From: Dryomyza anilis
Taxonomy: Eukaryota; Arthropoda; Insecta; Diptera; Dryomyzidae
Reading direction: 5' to 3'
NCBI GenBank assembly: GCA_951804985.1
Contig: OX638132.1
Span: forward strand, 102,662,026 to 102,726,025
DNA length: 64,000 nt
Each line of letters starts with the position of its first letter. Within the stretch, counting starts at the first letter, position 1. The notes under the pieces were generated by a model. It was not told the DNA's origin. It saw only the letters and a program-made list of their open reading frames with translations, and ran no database searches. Below, in pieces: positions 60,701 to 64,000 of this stretch. Both the position numbers and the translations under genes were made by a program.

Positions 60701-63700
60701 ACTCGCCTGCATCACCGCTGGCCTCGCCATCGTCCGCCGTATTAAATGCCGCAGCCTCAACGCACATTATGTCCGGCTCGGAAGCTGCGAGTGAGGCTAC
60801 AACTGCGTTTGCAACCAATGCGCCACCGCCACCGGCTACAACAGCCGCCGCCAGCGTTGCATCCTCTATACTACAAGGCGCGCATGGCGGCCTCATTGGC
60901 TCGCAGGAGTTGCACGAAGCGCTCGAGGCAGCCTGCTGCTCCAATGAGTCGCATGGTCTCAACACCCCTGCATTGGATGCTGCTGCCTCACTGAACTTCA
61001 TCGATCAGCAAGAGTATCTGAAGAAGCTGGACATGGAGACGCAAATGAAAATGTTGCAGCTGTTTGGCATTCGACGCTTCTTCGATGATCAACCCAAGTC
61101 GCCGACGGAGACACCGCCCGACAAGCAGGCAGCTGCAGATGCGGCTGTGCTGCTTAACTATGCCGAACATGGCGGTGACATCGGCAGCGCCGAAATCGAG
61201 GAGAGCGCAGAAATGAAAAATCTTGTAACGCTTTGTTCAGCGGCCGCCGCTGCAGCTGCTGCTGCATCCGCCACCACCACTACTGTCACAGCAGAGGCAA
61301 CAGTCGCCAATGCTTCAAATGCCGAGGGCAATATTCATTCGCTGTCCGGTGCGGGCAACGAATACGAAGACTCTGTAGGTGATGCAAGCGCACAGCACAT
61401 GGAACAACATGCGGAAGGCGGCGGTGGCGACGACGTCGATGACGATGAGGACGAAGACGACGAAGAAGCTGAGGGTGACGGCGACGATGATGATGACGAC
61501 GAAGAAGATGCTGATGCACCGGACGATGATGAAGAGGTCGATGTCGATGATGATGAAGACGAGGAGGAGGATGAAGACATTGAGGACATTGAGCAGCAGC
61601 ATGACATAGTTGAGCGTGTGCATGATGAAGAAGATGACGACGTTAATGCTGACTGCGTGCCCGACGATGATGATGATGAAATCGAATTGAATTCGCCTTC
61701 AAAGAGTCGCAAACTGTCGCATCGTCTCGAAAAATTAATTCAATCGAATGTCAAATTGAAGCCGGATGAATTAACACAAGCTCTGTGTGATTTTCGACAG
61801 GAGTTCAATAGCACCGACCTCGTGCAAGTCTTTCCGCAGATGAGCAACTTCAAGACAAATGCGCTGCAACAACAATACATACAAACACAGCAACTACAAC
61901 AATTGCAGCATCAGCAACAACAGCAACAGCATAAGAACAACAACAATCAAGGTACGTTACCCCAATTAGTTGGTAAAAATGTATTTGATTTCGTGCTTTC
62001 AACAGCAACGTTTATGCAACAACAACTACAACCCCAACAACAACAACAACATGATCAACATTTTTGTTTGTACGATAATCCAGATGACGATTCTGTTGGC
62101 CACTGCGAAATGTATCCGGCTCTGGACGAATCGCTCGAGCAATTCCACAACCAAAACGATGACGATGGCACGCGCGAGCAGATGTACGACATCGCAGTCG
62201 AAATGGAGGAGATCTTCCAGGTGATACACAACGTCAATGATCCATCGCTGCAGGTGAGTTTTGTATTTGTGTTTTTTGTTCATATTTTTTGAGTAGAAAA
62301 TGTTAGGAGTGGCGACTAAAGCCTCGCATATACCAGACAAGGATCATAGTGTTTGTTAGAAAAAGGACCCACAAAAAGTTTTTTAGTTTAACTTGTAAAA
62401 ATTACTTTCATCTGTTCTTATTACTATTTGTGATGGTTTATTTCATTGCGATCTAAAAAGATCTATGTGTGGCATGAAAATTAGTTCGCTCCATATGTCA
62501 TTTCGGTTTAGAAATTGAGCTCTTATGATGTATATATCCTCTTTCTAATTCCGTTCTGGTTTTCAATATCTCATGTATGACTAACCCAGATTATGTGTGG
62601 CATGAAAATTAGTTTGCTTCATATGTCATTTTTCGTTAGAAAATGAGCTCATTATGTATATATCCTCTTTATAATTTCGTTACCTGTTTTTCGAGAATCC
62701 AGATTACATTTAACCTTTTGATACCGGCATAAATCAATGAATAAAAATGATTTGTGGTTTTTTATATTTCACATTTGTATTGAATATTGTTAAGAATACT
62801 TGAATTAATAAATACCAACCATTTTTGGGTTCATAAGTGGCTCTGTAAGAAAAACTTAAAAAATACCGGGAAACGCGCACGTTTTGTGCCGTTTTATTCA
62901 TCACTATTGCTACGGCTTTGAATAGATCACCTCAATTTTAATACAATCGCTAGTTAATGCCTAAATGCAAACAAAAATAAATGTCGTATAAGTGTGCCAT
63001 ATCCCAAACGAAATTTGGACAGAGGTGGAACCATGATACCTCTTTTGGGTTGAACACTAAAACTTCGCCAAATTTTCAACGGTTGAGACGCGACTTGTCA
63101 TGAATGCTCAATTTGTATTTATTATTTAACAAAGGGAAAAAAAACAAAGAAATCCTATATATTTCCTGGGTTTTATTGCAGAACATACACGCATTGTCCG
63201 ATTGTATATCCGATCTTAGCGCGCTGTAAGAAATCCTATCAGCATACTTTGGTTATTCTTTGTTAGTTTAATTCATTTTTTAAATCTTTTGATGTTATAT
63301 ATCCCTATATGGTTTATGTAAACGTGAACCTAACAACCTAAACTACTATTCCCGCAGGAGTTAACCAGCAACCTGAATTGTGCCGAGTTGGCCGACTTTG
63401 GCATCAATTCTTTGTGCAAGACCCGCTGGAACGGCAACTGGACACAGACGCCCAAGTGGACCAGTCAGGATCATTTGATTTCCGCGCATCAGCAGGCCAT
63501 CATGTCGGCCGAAGATCATCAGATCGAACAGCAGCGACAGGCGAATCAATTCTTTCTCGACTACCAGTTGCAGCAACAGCTGCAGCAGCGTTTCGAGACG
63601 GACGAAATGCAAATGCGCGAACAACTCCAGGTAAGCAACACGAACAACAACCCGAAACAACAAATACCCGCAACAGTTGTCGTTAATGCGCCACTCCCCT

Positions 63701-64000
63701 CCTCATTGCAGCAACAACATCAGCAGACAACACTTTCGTTGATTCCTTTCTCGCCAGAGGATGCTGCGGCCGCTGCAGCAGCAGCTGCACAGCAACAACA
63801 AATGCAACAAACACTGCCCATGTCGAACGATTTTCACTTGCAACAACAGCAGCAACAACAAATCGAATTGGAATCCGATCATGAGATCAAACAGCAACTG
63901 CATCAACTGCAGCAGCTGCAACAACAGCAACAATCGAATGCACGTCTGCTAAAAGCAGTGGCTGCAGCAGCTGCTGGCCAACAACAGCAACAGCAGCCAC
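42747..64000 (+). CDS. mask: Mask, multiple ankyrin repeats single KH domain (5' part)
   Basis: Large scaffold protein (about 4000 residues in Drosophila) acting in receptor tyrosine kinase signalling and as a Yorkie cofactor. The first about 2370 residues are visible in exons 42747-44261, 55512-55791, 55853-55955, 56030-56489, 57642-59546, 59774-59882, 59954-60354, 60478-62253, 63358-63630 and 63712-64000 (continues past the window); all phases close. Exon 1 is Ala/Asn/Ser/Lys-rich low complexity; exon 2 is an Asp/Glu tract; exons 4-5 encode 15 ankyrin repeats, from RTLIAACTDNDVNTVRRLLG to NSTMLIEAAKGGHTRVVELL, matching the 15 of the first ankyrin block in fly Mask and human ANKHD1; exons 5-8 add Gln/Ala-rich linkers, a second acidic tract and SRKLSHRLEKLIQSNVKLKP. 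The second ankyrin block and the KH domain lie beyond the window. Identity is near certain. Confidence 0.96.
45590..45815 (+). repeat. Dispersed repeat, copy 3 of 3 (most decayed)
   Basis: Follows the same order as copies 1 and 2: GAGGTCGGTCCACAAGTCAC, GCCATTTTATGTATCAGACA, GTTTCATTGATCTAGCTATT, AAAATCGATTCAGAAGGTCA, GGGTGCTACAAATGGCTGAA, then CCCTTTCCGGCTTAGTGTTG. It is shortened in the middle. Confidence 0.65.
49080..49490. other. Balanced-composition island in mask intron 1
   Basis: About 400 bp with GGCTGGCTGGTTGGTTGGTG, TCGGTCGATCCGTCCGTCCG and CGTCGTCGTTCAGTCGGTCG runs, unlike the AT-rich surroundings. Open frames on both strands are repeat-driven. The style matches fly 5' UTRs or promoters, as in the mask leader at 41.6-42.7 kb, so an alternative first exon or enhancer is possible. 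Confidence 0.4.
51480..52720. other. Second balanced-composition island in mask intron 1
   Basis: Purine-rich words (CAACAACGACTGCGATGAAA, GAGAGACACCTTTCC, GACAGACAGACC) and normal base composition over about 1.2 kb. A plus-strand frame 51463-51732 reads EFLIHQKQQSTTTTSEQK and then a Ser/Arg-rich stretch; it starts upstream in AT-rich sequence and shows no known domain. Probably transcribed 5' leader or regulatory DNA rather than a coding gene. Confidence 0.4.
54113..54322. mobile_element. TIR element, family AAGGGTGTGTGCGAATTCG
   Basis: TAGGGTGTGTGTGAATTCGA then CTAAAT at the left is the inverse of the right end ATTTAGTCGAATTCGTACAC then GTCCTTA. Related ends occur at 47971 (TTAAGGGGTGTATGCGAG), 53278 (AAGGGTGTGTGCGAAG) and 54571 (AAGGGTATGTGCGAATA); the 47971 copy also shares GTCAGTAATGCAGTGTT with the right arm of this one in inverse. 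All four sit in mask intron 1. Confidence 0.75.
56490..57641 (+). other. mask intron 4, between ankyrin exons
   Basis: Splits the coding of ankyrin repeat 5 in phase 0 (...EVAK | VLLEHG...). AT-rich, no feature seen apart from short duplicated words (AAATATTGAATTAAATAAAT-like) near 56690 and 56880. Confidence 0.7.
61952..62005 (+). other. Possible exitron: 54-nt in-frame, stop-free intron in mask exon 8
   Basis: GTACGTTACC at 61952 is a good donor, and CTTTCAACAG ending at 62005 a good acceptor. The 54-nt segment is a multiple of three and stop-free: retained, it adds GTLPQLVGKNVFDFVLST; spliced, NNNQ joins ATFMQQQ. Short introns of 50-60 nt are common in flies. Confidence 0.5.
62254..63357 (+). 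other. mask intron 8, with a candidate cryptic exon
   Basis: Phase 0 intron. A near-direct repeat pair is visible: ATGTGTGGCATGAAAATTAG then TT(C/T)GCT(C/T)CATATGTCATTT at about 62464 and 62594. A 44-nt candidate exon with good splice sites lies at 63182-63225. Otherwise AT-rich. Confidence 0.6.

Noticed and set aside
61315..61712. Antisense Ser-rich and Val/Ile-rich frames
   Set aside because: Complement of the GAC/GAT/GAA acidic tract of mask.
1..64000. tRNA, rRNA or known snRNA genes
   Set aside because: I looked for A/B-box-like and conserved rRNA words and saw none that I could support by eye; a covariance-model scan was not possible.

Overview
The window is nuclear DNA of a higher fly (Diptera, Brachycera). 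It carries five recognisable protein-coding genes whose Drosophila orthologues lie, from memory, on chromosome 3R (Muller element E), plus one small unrecognised gene. Introns are short to very large, the non-coding DNA is extremely AT-rich, and it is packed with inverted-repeat elements and simple repeats. A tephritid-type fruit fly is my guess, but the family cannot be proven from the sequence alone. There is no bacterial or viral replicon, no CRISPR array and no tRNA or rRNA gene that I could recognise.

Layout: 1-3022 holds the 3' end of the Na+/Ca2+ exchanger gene Calx (+ strand, last two coding exons). 3023-15535 is a 12.5 kb gene-poor stretch with several TIR/fold-back elements and three families of short AT-rich repeats. 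15536-15955 (+) is a two-exon gene for a 118-residue single-pass membrane protein. 18712-22181 (-) is an animal haem peroxidase, best matched to cardinal, with a fold-back element in its first intron. 22830-24320 is a decayed RTE-like LINE. 25029-34508 (-) is a complete 13-exon Nup133; one of its introns is almost entirely a perfect 2.1 kb array of an 8-bp unit. 36028-37480 (-) is a complete five-exon LRPAP1/RAP gene ending in the ER-retention tetrapeptide HSEL. 37.5-41.2 kb is a nest of TIR elements that also contains a duplicate of the RAP gene's 5' end. From 42747 (+) to the window edge is the 5' part of mask (multiple ankyrin repeats, single KH domain), with an 11 kb first coding intron, 15 ankyrin repeats and long homopolymeric Ala, Asn, Gln and Asp/Glu tracts.

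The genes are independent single-copy eukaryotic genes, not an operon: calcium extrusion (Calx), ommochrome pigment chemistry (cardinal), nuclear pore scaffold (Nup133), ER chaperone for LDL-receptor family proteins (RAP), and a signalling or Hippo/Yorkie cofactor scaffold (mask). The most unusual features are structural: the pure 8-mer array in Nup133, the fold-back element touching the cardinal splice donor, long near-perfect hairpins, the duplicated RAP 5' region, and two in-frame, stop-free introns (possible exitrons) in mask. Exon coordinates were worked out by hand from splice signals and phase; all phases close correctly within each gene.
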